NCBI GenBank assembly: GCA_023375675.1
Contig: JALQBC010000046.1
Location: forward strand, 1 to 64,000
DNA: 64,000 bases
DNA from: Cytospora piceicola
Lineage: Eukaryota; Ascomycota; Sordariomycetes; Diaporthales; Cytosporaceae
Reading direction: 5' to 3'
Below the pieces are notes generated by a model. That model worked only from the letters and a program-made list of their open reading frames with translations. It had not been told where the DNA came from and made no database searches. Below, piece after piece: positions 11,100 to 22,567 of the stretch (its first letter is position 1; every line of letters starts with the position of its first letter). The position numbers were made by a program, and so were the translations under genes.

Positions 11100-12321
11100 C
11101 TACTCACGGTGTTCCGTAGCGTTCTCCGCCGGGAGCTCGACAGGCTCAGCGTTCGCCTTGAATACTCCCGAGCCCTTGGTGACAATCCCAGCTCGGTTCG
11201 TACCGTAGTACCCGTAGGCTGTCATCTGCTGATGCTGCTCTTCCTTGCTGGGCGCAGAGGTGTCGTCGCCAGTGCTGGTGTCCGAGATCGAGTCGCGGCA
11301 GCGGTTGTACCTCCTACGCTTGATCAGGTAGTCCACCGAGGTGATGAAGATGCCCACGAATGCCAGGGATCCGAAGAGTCCGCCGATAACGATCGAGGTG
11401 TGGCTAGGGCCTGGGCTGCCTGGGGTCGACTTGGAACTGACAACTGTCGGTATTGCCTGGATGCTCGCTTGGGCGTTCGTTTGGATGCTCGTCATCGAGG
11501 CAGGGGTGGTGGTGCCCTGCAAGATGGGTATGACTGTAAGTGTCGTCTCTGACGACAAGGACAGAGGCATGTCTGTAGCAAAAGGAGCATCTTTGGTAGA
11601 GGTCCAAATCAACGTCTCAACTGTTGTCGAACCGTATGGGTAGTCGCCAAAACCGATCACAGTCAGCGTGTCCGTCTCCAACCATGTAGATTCCGTATTG
11701 GAAGTCGATTCGGGCGCTGGATTCGGGTACTCGAGGACAGGGACTGGATCAAGCATCGGCATCGGCGTCACCCTCGCGACGCCCGGCGCGACGATTTCGG
11801 CGATTCTGGTGCGAGTGTCGAAGCAGGCAAAGGTGAAAACTTCTGCAGAAGCGCCAGGTGCGATCAGGGAAGTGGCGCACGTCTGCATAGGTGCGCTGTC
11901 TCCACCGTCAGCTTTGTACTCGCAAGCAAATGGGGAATCTGCGGTGTGTTGTATTTGCTTACCATGTGAACGAAGAGGTCGTTGAGGCGCTGCGGCCAGG
12001 AACGTCGCAGCCAGTGGGACCAGAGCATCGTCCCTCATCGAAGCACCTGCCGACTTGGGGACAGTTTTCTGCTGTACGACAGCAAGACTCGTCAGGGAAA
12101 CATATTTCCATGATCGAAGGCTCGGTGCTGTCGTTGGTGTTCGCATTGGAGTTCGCAATAGCATCGCTCGAAAGACCAGAGCAATCGAGGCAAGTCGAGG
12201 TAGTGTTGGTATCGCTCTCTCTGTCGCACGAAGAGACCGCGCCTGCAATTGTAGGCAGGCTGTTGGCCCAAGTGGCGATAAAGAGAGCTATGAGAAGGAT
12301 CTTGGTGGCAGTGAAGGCCAT
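11100..12321 (-). CDS. secreted/single-pass membrane protein with Cys-rich ectodomain
   Basis: Exons 11963-12321 and 11100-11895; the 67-bp intron (11896-11962) runs GTAAGC..CTGAC..CAG with phase 2 and creates a Cys codon at the junction. The product is 384 residues: signal peptide (KILLIALFIATWANS), Cys-rich ectodomain (residues about 30-130, with CLDCSG, CFPDESCC, CPQVGRC, CSGPTGC), a Thr/Ser/Pro stalk, one membrane helix near residues 287-311 (IGGLFGSLAFVGIFIT), a KRRR stop-transfer signal and a 70-residue cytoplasmic tail. This is the layout of fungal Mid2/Wsc-like surface sensors, but I see no named domain. Function is unknown. The acceptor was chosen because it is the only one I tested that keeps frame with a branch site at a sensible distance. 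Compare the broken gene at 22568-23599. Confidence 0.75.
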
Positions 12322-13437
12322 GTTGCTTGTTGTTAGGGGAGCAAAGAGTGTTAAAAACGAAAGAATGTAAAAAGGAGGGCTGGAAATGAGAGACTGCAAG
12401 AGACTGAGAGATAGAAGGTTCTTTTGAACTTCAGATTGCCATCACTTTGACAGAGAACGTTTTGCTGGCCAGTCACACGACTGTGGTAGCGAGAATTGAG
12501 GTCGAAGTGATGTGCAATGGAAGCAGAAATGACTCCCTTCTGGTCCCAAAGTGGAATAAAGTGGCTGTCGGACACTTGACTGAGGTACGACGGTCTGTTC
12601 AATATCCTAGTCTTGTTCGAGGGAAATTTCTTGGGGCCAATTGGATACGGCTTCCACCAGGATCTCGTCTTGGGCAATCTCTTTGTCAGAAGGTTGGCCG
12701 TCGCAATGGCTTTCGACCGATCATCGACTCTGTCCTGTTCTTGCCAGCACTTACTATGTGAGTTTCCTCGGACAGTGGGAAAGTTATACCCCGTTCTAAG
12801 CTTGTGAGGCTTGGACAAAAGTAGCTATGGGCTGAGGGGCTGGTTGAGAGGGCTTGAGCTGTGGTAGTAGACTTTTCAGTCCTGTGGTTTCAGGTGAAAT
12901 ATTAGCTTGTGAAACCTGTGCTCTCTCACTGATTCCAGTAGTAAGATAGCCTCGTCCTGTCAAGAGATAACTAGCCCAAGAGGGGAAACTTGATGTCGAC
13001 GGGCGTCTGAGATCTTGAGATCAAGGGCAAATTTCTAAGTGTCTGTCACGCGTCTCGCAGTGAATTTGGGAAGTACCCTTAGTGTAGTGAAGCTGTGCCT
13101 CACTTTTTTCTGACCTTTCTCGTCCATTTCTCCCACTTTGAGCTCTCCAAGTTCAGAAAATAATGTTTGATAGGACTTTGTTTCTCAGCCAGCCAGTGCA
13201 CTATCCTCCTTCCCGTAAGCCATCACATGGGGTTGAGGTATTTCGTCCCAACGTTCTCTAGGGACACCTTCTCGTCAGCCGTCTCTCCGTCATCACATCT
13301 ATCGACTGTAGGATCACAATTGCAGTGTTCCCCCCTTGGTGCTACGCTATGGTTTTCTTATTGGTGTTGTGTCGAGTACTATCCAATGTTGAGATCATGC
13401 ACAAACGCTGCTCCGAGTGGATAAGGTTAACTAACTG

Positions 13438-13497
13438 CTAAGAGGGTAAGAGGGTAGGATGGTAGGGGGGTATGAGGGTATGAGGGTAGGAGGGAAC
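13438..13497. repeat. GAGGGTA-type minisatellite
   Basis: About eight imperfect copies of a 7-8 bp unit (GAGGGTAA, GGGTAGGA, GGGTATGA). Confidence 0.8.
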
Positions 13498-13504
13498 GCA
13501 AAGA

Positions 13505-13514
13505 TACCTAGGTA
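13505..13514. repeat. TACCTAGGTA palindrome, copy 1
   Basis: Perfect 10-bp palindrome, also at 22829-22838 and 58009-58018. An 11-bp relative ACCTAGGTACC is at 18992-19002. Confidence 0.7.
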
Positions 13515-14683
13515 CTTAATGTTTTACCTCCTACATACAATCAGGGAGCGTAGGCATTCTGTGCTGAGTGTAACGGAACCACTCCCTCCTGACCAAGCCC
13601 TCGATAGACTTAGCCGCTCAAACAGAAGTGTAATGTTATGGGCTGGACATTGCCCAGCCTTTGTTCATTTGGTACGTACCTAACCCCCTACCTACTATTT
13701 TTGACCTACTGGCCTAAGGCATTCGACACATATCGAATGAAGGCCACAAGCGCTAGCTACTTAGGTACCTTGGAGCCCCTCTGGAGCCAGCCCTTCACAA
13801 CTCTTTAGTCATTGATCTCAGAATTATTCTTATGTAATAGGAGGAATATACTCTTCATTACTTATAAAGCTCATCAAACATTAGAACGGACAGTATATGA
13901 AATATATATATACTGCCTAATAATCTAAACCCTATAACCAGTCAAGTATAATGAGGTATAAACAGCAAGGATCGTCACCGACAGCGCCAATTAATTGAAT
14001 TGTCAGGTATTTATGCCATTTGCCATTGTTACAAAGGTGCTGCCTGGCTGGAAGTTCGCTTCCTGGTACCGAAGCTTGTGGTCAGAGAAATGATCTGCAT
14101 CATAAGTATTACAGGCAACAGTGAAAAATTCCCAGGCACCAGAATTGTGAGATCGTATAGTATATGCTGTCTTTTCGGGCCCGTGGGGCAGTGGGTACCA
14201 GCGAGCCCCCTGAGGCTATGAGCACAGAAGGATTCGCCGTTGAATGACACGTATGTACCAGAGTTGTGGAGAAAGACTGCATGTGGAAATCTCGAAGGCG
14301 AGGCGGAGCATCTGGAAGTCTTGTCCATGACAGCTCAATACTGAACGTTCCCTGGGCTGCTACATACCCCGTTTTCCAAAACCCGCAAGTAAGTATGGCC
14401 CACTCAAGATCAGCTAGAAGGAATATTCCTGATGGGGAGTTCATCTTTTGCATAGTAAGTCCTTTTCAGATACTACCATTGGGAACAGTGTTGATCTAAC
14501 ATTTGATACATCAAATGTTGGGATAATGGCTCCTTAGATGCTGTGAAGGCTTTGTCACGGCTGGTTGGGACTGCCTGTCCTCATCCCACTAATTACCAGT
14601 TGACCGCTTGCCTCGCCTCAATATACTCACGGCCGATCTCATAGAACTGACGATTCCATGGAGTCGAGTGATGGATTCACGAA

Positions 14684-14690
14684 TATAAAT
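14684..14690 (+). promoter_or_regulatory. TATA-like box of the first small secreted protein gene
   Basis: TATAAAT lies 140 bp before the ATG at 14831. It is followed by a CA/AAC-rich leader from about 14730 to 14830, typical of a well-expressed fungal transcript. Confidence 0.45.
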
Positions 14691-14830
14691 ATGAAGCAAG
14701 CGCCCGGAATACTCTCTCATTCAGTTCAGAACCACACAGAACTACCATTCGGAATCACCAGACCAACCTCATCAACAACACCAAGAACACCTTTCACAAA
14801 ACTCCCATTACAACCCCAGAATCATTCAAG

Positions 14831-15313
14831 ATGCAGTTCACCACTCTCTTCTCCATTGCCACCTCCATCGCCATCGCCAACGCCGGCATCGTCAAGAACC
14901 GTCAGGCCGACCCTGCCGTGGCAACCATCGTCAGGTTCAGCACTGCCCCCACTGACGCTACGTGCAACCCCGACAACTCCGATGCTCAGGTCGTCCACAT
15001 TCTCAACTCGACCATCGGAGCGTGTATGTCGGCTGGATCTGAGGGGTGGCCGTCCATTCAGGTCAACGAGCTCAAGAGCCCTTACTGGTGTAAGTTTGAA
15101 AACAGCCGGGTGACGAGTCCCAGATGTGGAGGCGCACTTTTTTACGTGGCCGGACAAGAGACTGACAATGACCATGTAGTCCGTGCCTACACCACCGAGG
15201 ACTGCAGCATCAACGATGACACGACTGCCTCGGTAGCTGCCTCCGGTGACTGCGAGGGTAGCAGCAGTGGAAAGCCTTGGCTGTCTTACCAGGTCACTAC
15301 CCCTGACCAGTAA
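14831..15313 (+). CDS. small secreted protein, candidate effector (copy A)
   Basis: Exons 14831-15089 and 15180-15313; the 90-bp intron runs GTAAGT..CTGAC..GTAG in phase 1. The product is 130 residues with a signal peptide (MQFTTLFSIATSIAIANA), a possible Kex2-type site (KNR), and four Cys in the mature part. Splicing is supported by the relative at 15813-16203: the spliced join SPYWF-RAYTTEDC lines up with its QPWYHAIVYGEPGC, and both end in (G)xPxLSYxV. The intron length is divisible by 3 and contains no stop, so a retained-intron form of 160 residues would also be open. No known domain. A host-interaction role is inferred only from size, secretion and context. Confidence 0.75.
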   Translation: MQFTTLFSIATSIAIANAGIVKNRQADPAVATIVRFSTAPTDATCNPDNSDAQVVHILNSTIGACMSAGSEGWPSIQVNELKSPYWCKFENSRVTSPRCGGALFYVAGQETDNDHVVRAYTTEDCSINDDTTASVAASGDCEGSSSGKPWLSYQVTTPDQ

Positions 15314-15812
15314 GCGAGCAGATGGGAAATGGGATGGATGTATCCCCACTGCTCATCTTGGAGGGCGAAGTACTTGGCGGTCCTGTACTACTTATGGACC
15401 TGAGGACCTCGGATGTCATCAAGTCCTCCGGGGCCTGGGATCTGGGTAGTGCGCTACAAGATCGCGTTTGGTTTCTTTCTTGACTTGGTAGAAGGGGGAC
15501 GAGGTTGTGGTTGCTCCCTACGCCACTGCTGATGGCGCAACCCTGTCTGGTTCCAAGTAACTACTGTATTTTATAACAATATAATCACTCGTTTCGATGA
15601 ATCCTTGCTTGAACTCCTACCCCCATATGAATTTCAGTGGTACTCCAGAGTCTGCATCTATCTGCCTGGTCATAACTATTAGACAGGTAGCCAGTTTTAA
15701 ACCCGAGGTGCAAGCTACTCGCTCACCCTTTCTCGCCTGAAAACTGCCATCCCACCTAGTGACCCTTAGCCCATCCTCCCCTTGGCCGCGCCGTCACAGC
15801 CTGCGTGGTCGC
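15314..15812. other. space between the two secreted-protein genes; no confident gene
   Basis: A 49-codon frame at 15334-15483 (+; LGGPVLLMDLRTSDVIKSSG) and a short open tail KGDEVVVAPYATADGATLSG near 15495-15560 look coding-like but are unassignable. They may be decayed sequence. Both flanking genes end here. Confidence 0.35.
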
Positions 15813-16203
15813 CTACAGGTTCACCACGACGTGATAAGATAGGTAAGGCCCGCCAGACGCGCACACACCGTCCTCAACGACCGTCGAGGGTGTCTCGCTG
15901 CCGACCCGGCAGCCGGGCTCCCCGTAGACGATGGCGTGGTACCAGGGCTGCTCGGACTCGAAGTAGCAGTGATCGTAGGGCTGCCTGAGGTCCGTGCAGG
16001 GCGCGCCCTTGTAGTCGTCGACGCCGGAGACGACGAGCGTGCCGTTGGTGCAGGAACCGCCGCAGTGGAGGGTCCTAGAAATACACACAAAGTATGTTTC
16101 AGTGTTTTCCCAAACCTGAATGTGAGCAGAGGCGGACAACGTACCACGCGTTGGTGGCGACGGCGGATGTGAGGGCCAGGAGGGTGGTGGTGAGGAGCTT
16201 CAT
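15813..16203 (-). CDS. small secreted Cys-rich protein, candidate effector (copy B)
   Basis: Exons 16145-16203 and 15813-16074; the 70-bp intron runs GTACGT..TCTAG in phase 2. About 106 residues: signal peptide MKLLTTTLLALTSAVATNA, then a mature domain with six Cys (LHCGGSC, APC, DHC, PGC, DGVC) and the C-terminal GGPYLSYHVVV. It resembles copy A in the last 45 residues (aromatic PWY/PYW, Cys, DG(D/V)C, PxLSYxV) and in having one intron. It points towards copy A. Function unknown. Confidence 0.78.
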
Positions 16204-16272
16204 TGTGTGAGCGACTGAGATAGATGTTAGGGACTAGTCGCTGTGGGGGTATATCTGAGAGAGGCAGACTTG

Positions 16273-16289
16273 ATATATATATATATATA
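16273..16289 (-). promoter_or_regulatory. TATATA tract upstream of secreted-protein gene B
   Basis: An alternating AT run about 70 bp upstream of the start codon at 16203. Plausible TATA element. Confidence 0.4.
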
Positions 16290-16492
16290 CTAACCAATTT
16301 TTGTAAGGTAGAGTAGTAGAGATCTTGGTGATGAGAGAAAATGAAGTGGTAAAACGAGAGCTAGTTCTTAGGTCGCGGTGGAGCTACCCTCTTCCCTTAT
16401 GTATCAACCTGGTACGGTGTTGACGTCGACATCGATGGAGTGGCTAGACTAGAAGTGCATGTATCCACCTCGATAGGCACACGGCTTTACCC

Positions 16493-17086
16493 TCATGAAA
16501 CGACTTGAGCCATTGAACTTTCGGCAGCAGTGGATAATGTGGTCCGATTCGGTATGCCGCCGTCCCTTCGACGTCCTCTTATCTGCTTTCCCCTTTCGTC
16601 CACCGACAGGCATGCCAACGGATGTATTAATCTGGCTTGATCTGCAGTGATACTGACAAAAACGGACTCGTGGCCAAACCGGGAAAGTATTCGATATGAA
16701 GTGCCATCCGGATCCCTCAACCGGGACACGGGACTGAGAGGTCCGTCGAATAGCCTTTCAACATTGACCAAATGCAGCTTGGTCGCACAGGGGGTATGGT
16801 CACCCTCCTGGATAAAGCTGACGGCTGGAGCTGGAAACCAGATTGATCTAAGTGCATAATATATGGAGCCTGTTCTAGACCGAGGGATTGGCCTGCCAAT
16901 TACAGTGTACCACCGGAAGTTTACCGTTGTCTCTGTGTTGACATTGTAATACTTATACCACCATCTGCTCAATTGCTCAAGGTGCGGTTCGTAATCTGGT
17001 GTCGCTTGCAGAGTACAGATCTGACACCGATGTGAAACTTGTGTGCAGGGACCGGTGAAGGTTATTATGCAATAATTCAGCGACAT
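16493..17086 (-). CDS. hypothetical protein, 197 codons, doubtful
   Basis: An uninterrupted minus-strand frame with ATG at 17086. It contains WWYKYYNVNTETTVNFRWY and a basic tract RGKQIRGRRRDGG. There is no signal peptide, membrane helix or family I recognise, and no splice sites are needed. Its length is modest for a chance frame in this base composition. It may be an unknown gene or chance. Confidence 0.25.
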   Translation of the reverse strand: MSLNYCIITFTGPCTQVSHRCQICTLQATPDYEPHLEQLSRWWYKYYNVNTETTVNFRWYTVIGRPIPRSRTGSIYYALRSIWFPAPAVSFIQEGDHTPCATKLHLVNVERLFDGPLSPVSRLRDPDGTSYRILSRFGHESVFVSITADQARLIHPLACLSVDERGKQIRGRRRDGGIPNRTTLSTAAESSMAQVVS

Positions 17087-17840
17087 ATTGATGCGTCACC
17101 ATACGCGACGTTTCGAACCAATGTATTCCTTATAACTCCCAAAGTCAAAATTCAATATCGAGGAAAACCCACTGAACAGACATAGAAAACCAGTCTCGCA
17201 GCTCTTCATGGTCTTTCAGATTATATGATGAGTTACATACATGTAGAGTCGCGAATCGGAGGCTCCATAAGGCTGGCGACCTGACCAATGGTCTTACACG
17301 GTCTCACCCGGATGGGATGATGTGGGGTGACTGACTGGGTCACCAACCAACAAACATTTCAATGCAGTTGATGCACTGGTGTAGGCCATTGGACGAAAGG
17401 AACAAGGGCTCAGGTGATATGCTCATTAACCAAGACTCAGAAAAAGAAAACACTCTTTCGGTATGTGAGCATTGCTGAGGAAGGCCGCGCGTCATATGTA
17501 AGAATCAGAGGATCCTGTGCCTGTCATTCCAGAATCCCCGCCTTGGCAGCCAACCGTGCCAGCCAGCATTCCCGACAACTCAGATCTTTGTGGGACAGAT
17601 GAACTCTGCGTTTCTTTTTGCTCGCGACTTCGTCGACCTTCTTGACGTCTGTCCAAGAGGCCGTGTGGTGATGGTCATGATGGCCCACAGGAAAGCATTA
17701 GAGACATTCACAGGTCCTTGAAAGACATAGCAATTTTGGTTAGGGACTCGCTCCAATTACAGGGAGCGCAATTGCCCAGGCATACAATCATCCGAACAAG
17801 TCCACGTTTGCTGCTGAGCGAGAACGACCCCTTACGCAGC
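17087..17840. other. no gene seen
   Basis: Normal composition with short unconvincing frames only. Downstream side of the basic-protein gene. Confidence 0.5.
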
Positions 17841-18744
17841 TTACTCCCACTCCCAGTCCCAATTGTCAACAATCGCCCGCGGGTCATACTTCTTTTCCTT
17901 ATCCGCCCTGACGACCTCTCCGATCTTCTTCGGGTGGCGAGCTGCCCTCTTGGAGTGATGGGAGCGGCGGTGGGCCTTTTTGTGGGTACGGCAATGCTGG
18001 CTGTGATCACCCTTCCTGGTGGTTCTGACGACGGCGCATGGCACACCTTCTTGATTGGAGGTGACGTCGCTTGGGCCGGCGATCACGGTGGGCTCTCCCT
18101 TCCCGTCCTTCTTGTCAGTCCTCGTCAGGGCGGAAGCGCCAAAGGGCTCTGCTTGCAGATAGTCATCTTGACACGACGCGCAATCACAACCGCTGTTCGC
18201 CGCTGGTATGCTGGATGACGCCTCAATGGGTTGGGATCGTGGTGGAGCGCGGGAGACTGCAGCAAGCGCCATGGCCTCTCCCAGTAACATGGGCTCACTA
18301 GCAGTCGTGGTTGGAGCTGCAGACAACCGTGGTGGCTGGGCTGGAGATGCTACCTCTGCAGCTTTCTGTTCCCATATGGTTGTGAAGTCCTGTGTGAACT
18401 CGTAGGTCCACCCACCTAGGCTCTCACGTCAGTGAATCTATCATCATCTGAGGTAGGTGGAGCGAGCGAGACCACGTACCGTTCCCCCCAATCTTGGCTC
18501 TCCAGTAGCCATCCCAGTTCGGATATTTGATCGACTCCCATTTCGACCATTCCGGGGTAGGTGGTGATGCTGTCCTCCCCATGGATTCATCCTTGAGTGG
18601 CTCTTTGGGTGCATCCGTCGGTGGTTCCCTGGATGGGGGAGGCATATACGGTTCCCTGACCTTGCCTCTGTGCACCACCATCCCTACGGCAGACAGGCCA
18701 TGCCGTCTAGGACGGTGGTGCTTCCCTGAATAGTACGATGGCAT
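17841..18744 (-). CDS. unknown 279-residue protein with basic C-terminal half
   Basis: Exons 18480-18744 and 17841-18415; the 64-bp intron runs GTACGT..CTGAC..CTAG in phase 1. The acceptor CCTAG was chosen because the two nearer AGs hit stops. The N-terminal part is Pro-rich, then a Trp/Tyr-rich segment spans the intron (EWSKWESIKYPNWDGYW and GGWTYEFTQDFTTIWEQ). A CDCASC pair follows, then a strongly basic tract THKKAHRRSHHSKRAARHPK that could be a nuclear signal, and an acidic-aromatic end DNWDWEWE. No signal peptide. I do not recognise the family. Preservation of frame across the intron favours a real gene. Confidence 0.55.
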
Positions 18745-19777
18745 GTTGTTCCAGGTACCCCATCAAAGAAGACACCGGCTGACAAAGGTCTAAGCAAGTC
18801 GATCGATGATTATTATGTGAAGAGAGATTCGCACAGGGATCAAGAGGACAACAAGGGATACCGTCTCTTAGATAAATATGTATCAACCAGGCGACCGAAA
18901 TCTGCGTCTAGCAAGCCGGGCAGACTGTAGAACTCCGCCACTGGGCGCTTCACTACTTGCCTATGACTGAAAACGACTCCAGAAGAAGCTGACCTAGGTA
19001 CCGGCCGTGCGGGCCTAAGACGTACAAAAGACGCAGTTGGATCTTTCAACGTTGCACGATGTTGTAAAGTAAGAGCGAGCATTGTGTAATTTCTTTATGG
19101 TATTCCCCCAACGGCATACAAAGCCTCTGCCAGAATGACAAGATGCCCTTATAGCTGTCGCCTACAGCTCGTACCCGTCCAACCCGTTGAATGGGTGTGA
19201 AGTCACGTCTCCAATACCACCGTATCACGCTGCTACTCTCAGGTGTAGTAGTGGCAGTCATCTTGCACTTTTCCTGCAGGTCAACTCATCCGTCCAGGCC
19301 CAATGGCTGTGTCTGTCCTGCCACGCACCCCCAAACCGCCGATTCTCCATATTGATTGGCCACGAAGGGCTCAGTAGATGCATGTGACGACTGGAATTTC
19401 GAGTCTGAGAAACCTCAGCACTATGAGGCTTGCATCGATTGCTGCCCTATAATTCTGGCCAATCCGGTAATGGTGCCTAGGGCGCAGAGCGGTCCAATCA
19501 AACCGGAAACAGCCTCATTCACCACGGTGTTGCCTGTGGATGGTGATCTTGTGGGCCCAGATCCAAGAATGGTGTGGGAGCTGATTGTAATTCCACCCGC
19601 ATGTGGAAAGTGAGGAAACGAATCATCACAAGTCAAATCTTTCGTTTGCCTTCACATCCGCGACCCGATATCCTGCATGTGGAAGCTTCCCCGTCAAGGA
19701 CCTCTTCTCGGCCAGGTACAGGGAGGGACACTGCCCGACGGCGCTTGACACATGTGCTTCTATTATTTGTCATATTT
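18745..19777. other. no gene seen; one ACCTAGGTACC site
   Basis: Only short overlapping frames without domains. ACCTAGGTACC at 18992-19002. Confidence 0.5.
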
Positions 19778-21412
19778 TCATCCTCGTCGTTTATGGTGTG
19801 ATCTCCTCGTTTTTACAGACGGAGCTGTTGTCGTTATGCTCTCATTCCACGGCCTCCATTCTGGCAGCTCCATGACCGCCAAGCATTTGACTTGGTCCGG
19901 CGGGTCTGGTATCCAGTCGATCTTGGACTTCTCGTCCTGTTCTGGCCCGACCCATTTCGAGGTGTAGCCCTTGAAGGCCTTGATGTCCCTGGCACGTTCG
20001 TCCGAGTACTCGAGGTTGACGCTCGGCACCACGGCGATTTTCTTCCAGCCCTTGTACCACATGTCCTTACAGAGCAGCTCAGGCTCGCCTTGGAAGCATT
20101 CTCCGGGGTTGCTGCTCCTGAAAGCGACCTCCTTGGTCAGAAAAGGCGCTGCAGTGAAGGCAACTGCACCATTCCAGCAGCTGAAGACCTGGAAAGGGAG
20201 ATGAGAGCTGTATCTTCGTTTCGTGTCCCAGTCGGCCCAGAACAAATTCCACGCCTAGTGTAAAACACCAGTTAGTATAGATCACGGAGTCAGCGTTGTA
20301 GGGATCTTACATAGTCCCAACTCCTGTCTTCGGGGATGTTGAAGAACGTCTCCCCAGTTATGGTTCTTGCGATCCAGATGTCGTAGAAGGTTGGATCTTT
20401 CCCGACGTATGTCCAATCCATTGCACAGGTCATATCAGCACCCGTATGGGACCGCTGATAGATGAGCTCCAAGATGTCTTCCATGCAGATGGCCACGTCG
20501 TTCATGAAGATGACCACAGTGTCCTCCGAGTACCGACGAGTATCGTCCAGCATGGGCTGCAAAGCTAGATTCCTCAGCTTGGCCAGACCGATAATGCGTT
20601 GACCTTCGCCTCTGAATGGGTCGACGTCGCTGGTCAGCAAGAAATACTCGGTGCCGAGAGCCTCGAGCTCTGGTCGAATGGCCTCGACAACCTCAGGCGT
20701 GCCATCATCGCTGTTGCCCTCGACAATTGAAAATACACAGTTCTCTGGACCCAGAAAGCGAATGGCGTCGACGATGCTTCCCAAGAGTCGTGGCAAGAGC
20801 TCGATGGATTGTTTCAGGTCCAAGGCGAAGAAATACTTGATAGAGCCCGAGTCTGTCGCGGATTCTGCGGGGGGTCTGAGAACCTCATAGCGCGGTAGGC
20901 CATCAGTGGGTACAGGGCATTCGAGCCGCTGAAACGTCGTATCGTCGGGATCAAAAATGGCCCGAACTTGGTCCGACAGCGCGCTATCGTTCAAAACTTT
21001 AGGGGTCTCGAGTTTGACTTCAACAACTTCAACAACTTCATCCGAAGGTTGACCCCCTGTTATCCCTCCACCGTCAATTATTCTTGGACTTTCTTCAGGT
21101 GGAGCCACATCGAGAATCTCTGTGGGAAGCGATATGGGACTAGGTTCCTCGGGCGTATAGACCTTGTCTGCGCATCCACACCTCAGTCAGTTACCAGCTG
21201 CACCTGCACATGCAACTGTGCGACCCATGGGCACGCGCCTGGCACTCACCTGGGCTGGGGAATAGCCTTTCTATCGGGTGAAATGTCTCCGCCAATGTGT
21301 CACGATACCAGAGTGCCAGGAGGACGAGGAGGGACAGCAGAGCGATTTGCCCGCCGATGATGGTCCTTCGGCGCATCCTGGACGGCGAAGAGATGGCGTT
21401 AAGGAGCGTCAT
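19778..21412 (-). CDS. glycosyltransferase family 69, alpha-1,3-mannosyltransferase (Cmt1-like)
   Basis: Three exons: 21250-21412, 20311-21167 and 19778-20254. Introns are 82 bp (GTGAGT..GCAG, phase 1) and 56 bp (GTAAGA..CTAG, phase 0). The product is 498 residues and type II: a short basic N-terminus (RMRRR), one membrane anchor at about residues 18-36, a stem, then the GT69 domain. Landmarks are FALDLKQSIELLPRLLGSI, FSIVEGNSDDGT, FMNDVAICMEDILEL, TCAMDWTY, FYDIWIARTI, FWADWDTKRRY, FQVFSCWNGAVAF, GECFQGEPELLCKDMW and VVPSVNLEYSD. These match Cryptococcus Cmt1/Cap59-type enzymes that transfer mannose from GDP-mannose in the Golgi for cell-surface glycans. All landmarks are intact. Confidence 0.9.
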
Positions 21413-22567
21413 GTATGCTGAAGGAACACAGAATCAGAAGGGAAGGAAGAAGCGCGGCAAGAGGATTTAAGTTCTTGATGATCTCTTGAAGTCGCCTTGT
21501 TCGACAGGGGCGCTGCATGACGCGCTCGGCTCAATTCACCAGCGGCGGTAGGGCGGTTGGCGACTTGTGGGGCGTATTTCTGACGATGCTCCTCCCTCGC
21601 GGTAGACTTTCTGACCTGGTGTGCTATTGGTTATGTTTCTGAATGGGCCCCATTGCACCCACGCACCACACCACCCCTTGTTGGGACGGTTGGCGATCCC
21701 GCAGGCCTTAACTTTATTTCTTGTCAAGGGATGGCCAGACGCATTCACGTGGAAATTGACAGTCGAGGAAGAAGTGCGGCGGACAAGTCAGCCAAAGCAG
21801 GAATTCCTGCCCTTGCAGTATCTTCACCGGCTCGAAGACCGACCTGGCCAGAGGTATCTTCCAGAATTCTATTCGCAGCTGGCGGCGACGAGCACTTTCG
21901 GAGCATGAGCACTGGTATCCTTCAGAAAGCCCAGGGCGACATACTCACGGCACCTTTGCTTGCGCCATCAAGGAAGATCTCCCGTTGGGCACACTTGAAA
22001 TAGCGATAAACGGTTTTCCAACAAACGAGCGGGGATGGATACCACCCTGTCGGGCACTTTCCGTGACACAGTCCTGAGCCTCACGGGCTACCATCGTGAG
22101 ATTCTGGACAGCAGTATACCAGACTGTAGTTGGAAGTCAGTCGTCCCTGAACAGCTTACATCGCGGGGGAAACAGGAGACACATGCTCTTAATTGCGCCA
22201 TATTCAATTACCTTACTGACTGGCGGTTAGTGGAGTGATGGTTGAGATACCCGGCTCTCTGAGTGGGTGTTCACCCAGATATAGACCAGCCCATAATTTC
22301 TAGTTCTTGAAGTGCAGGGCAGGGCGCTTAACGAGGTGGATTTCCGGCTTGTTGGAAGTGCACAGTGATATCGCCAAGACCAAAAAGCCCTCCTGATAGT
22401 GGACGAAGGCAATGGAACAGATGGACCGACTGAGGCTTTTATATTGTTGTTGGACGTTTGAGGATTGCTCTTCGACTCTCTTGTCCTACGCGACTTGAAC
22501 CGACCACAACCGCACTTGGATACCAGAAAGAGGTGACGGACCGCGTTGCCAGTCTTGCCCTCGCAAT
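21413..22567. other. no confident gene
   Basis: Upstream region of the GT69 gene, then sequence with only short, mutually overlapping frames and no domains. Confidence 0.5.

Larger units (their letters stand above)
12322..14683. other. long intergenic stretch, no confident gene
   Basis: 12322-12820 is the upstream region of the membrane-protein gene. Open frames at 12351-12818 (minus) and 14029-14453 (minus) have no recognisable domain, signal peptide or splice support. The stretch holds a G-rich minisatellite (13438-13497) and a TACCTAGGTA palindrome (13505-13514). Confidence 0.5.

Noticed and set aside
12351..12818. 155-codon minus frame upstream of the membrane-protein gene
   Set aside because: No domain, and it overlaps the start of the membrane-protein transcript region.
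14029..14453. Two overlapping minus frames of 99 and 114 codons
   Set aside because: Neither has a recognisable domain, signal or intron support; each is plausible by chance.
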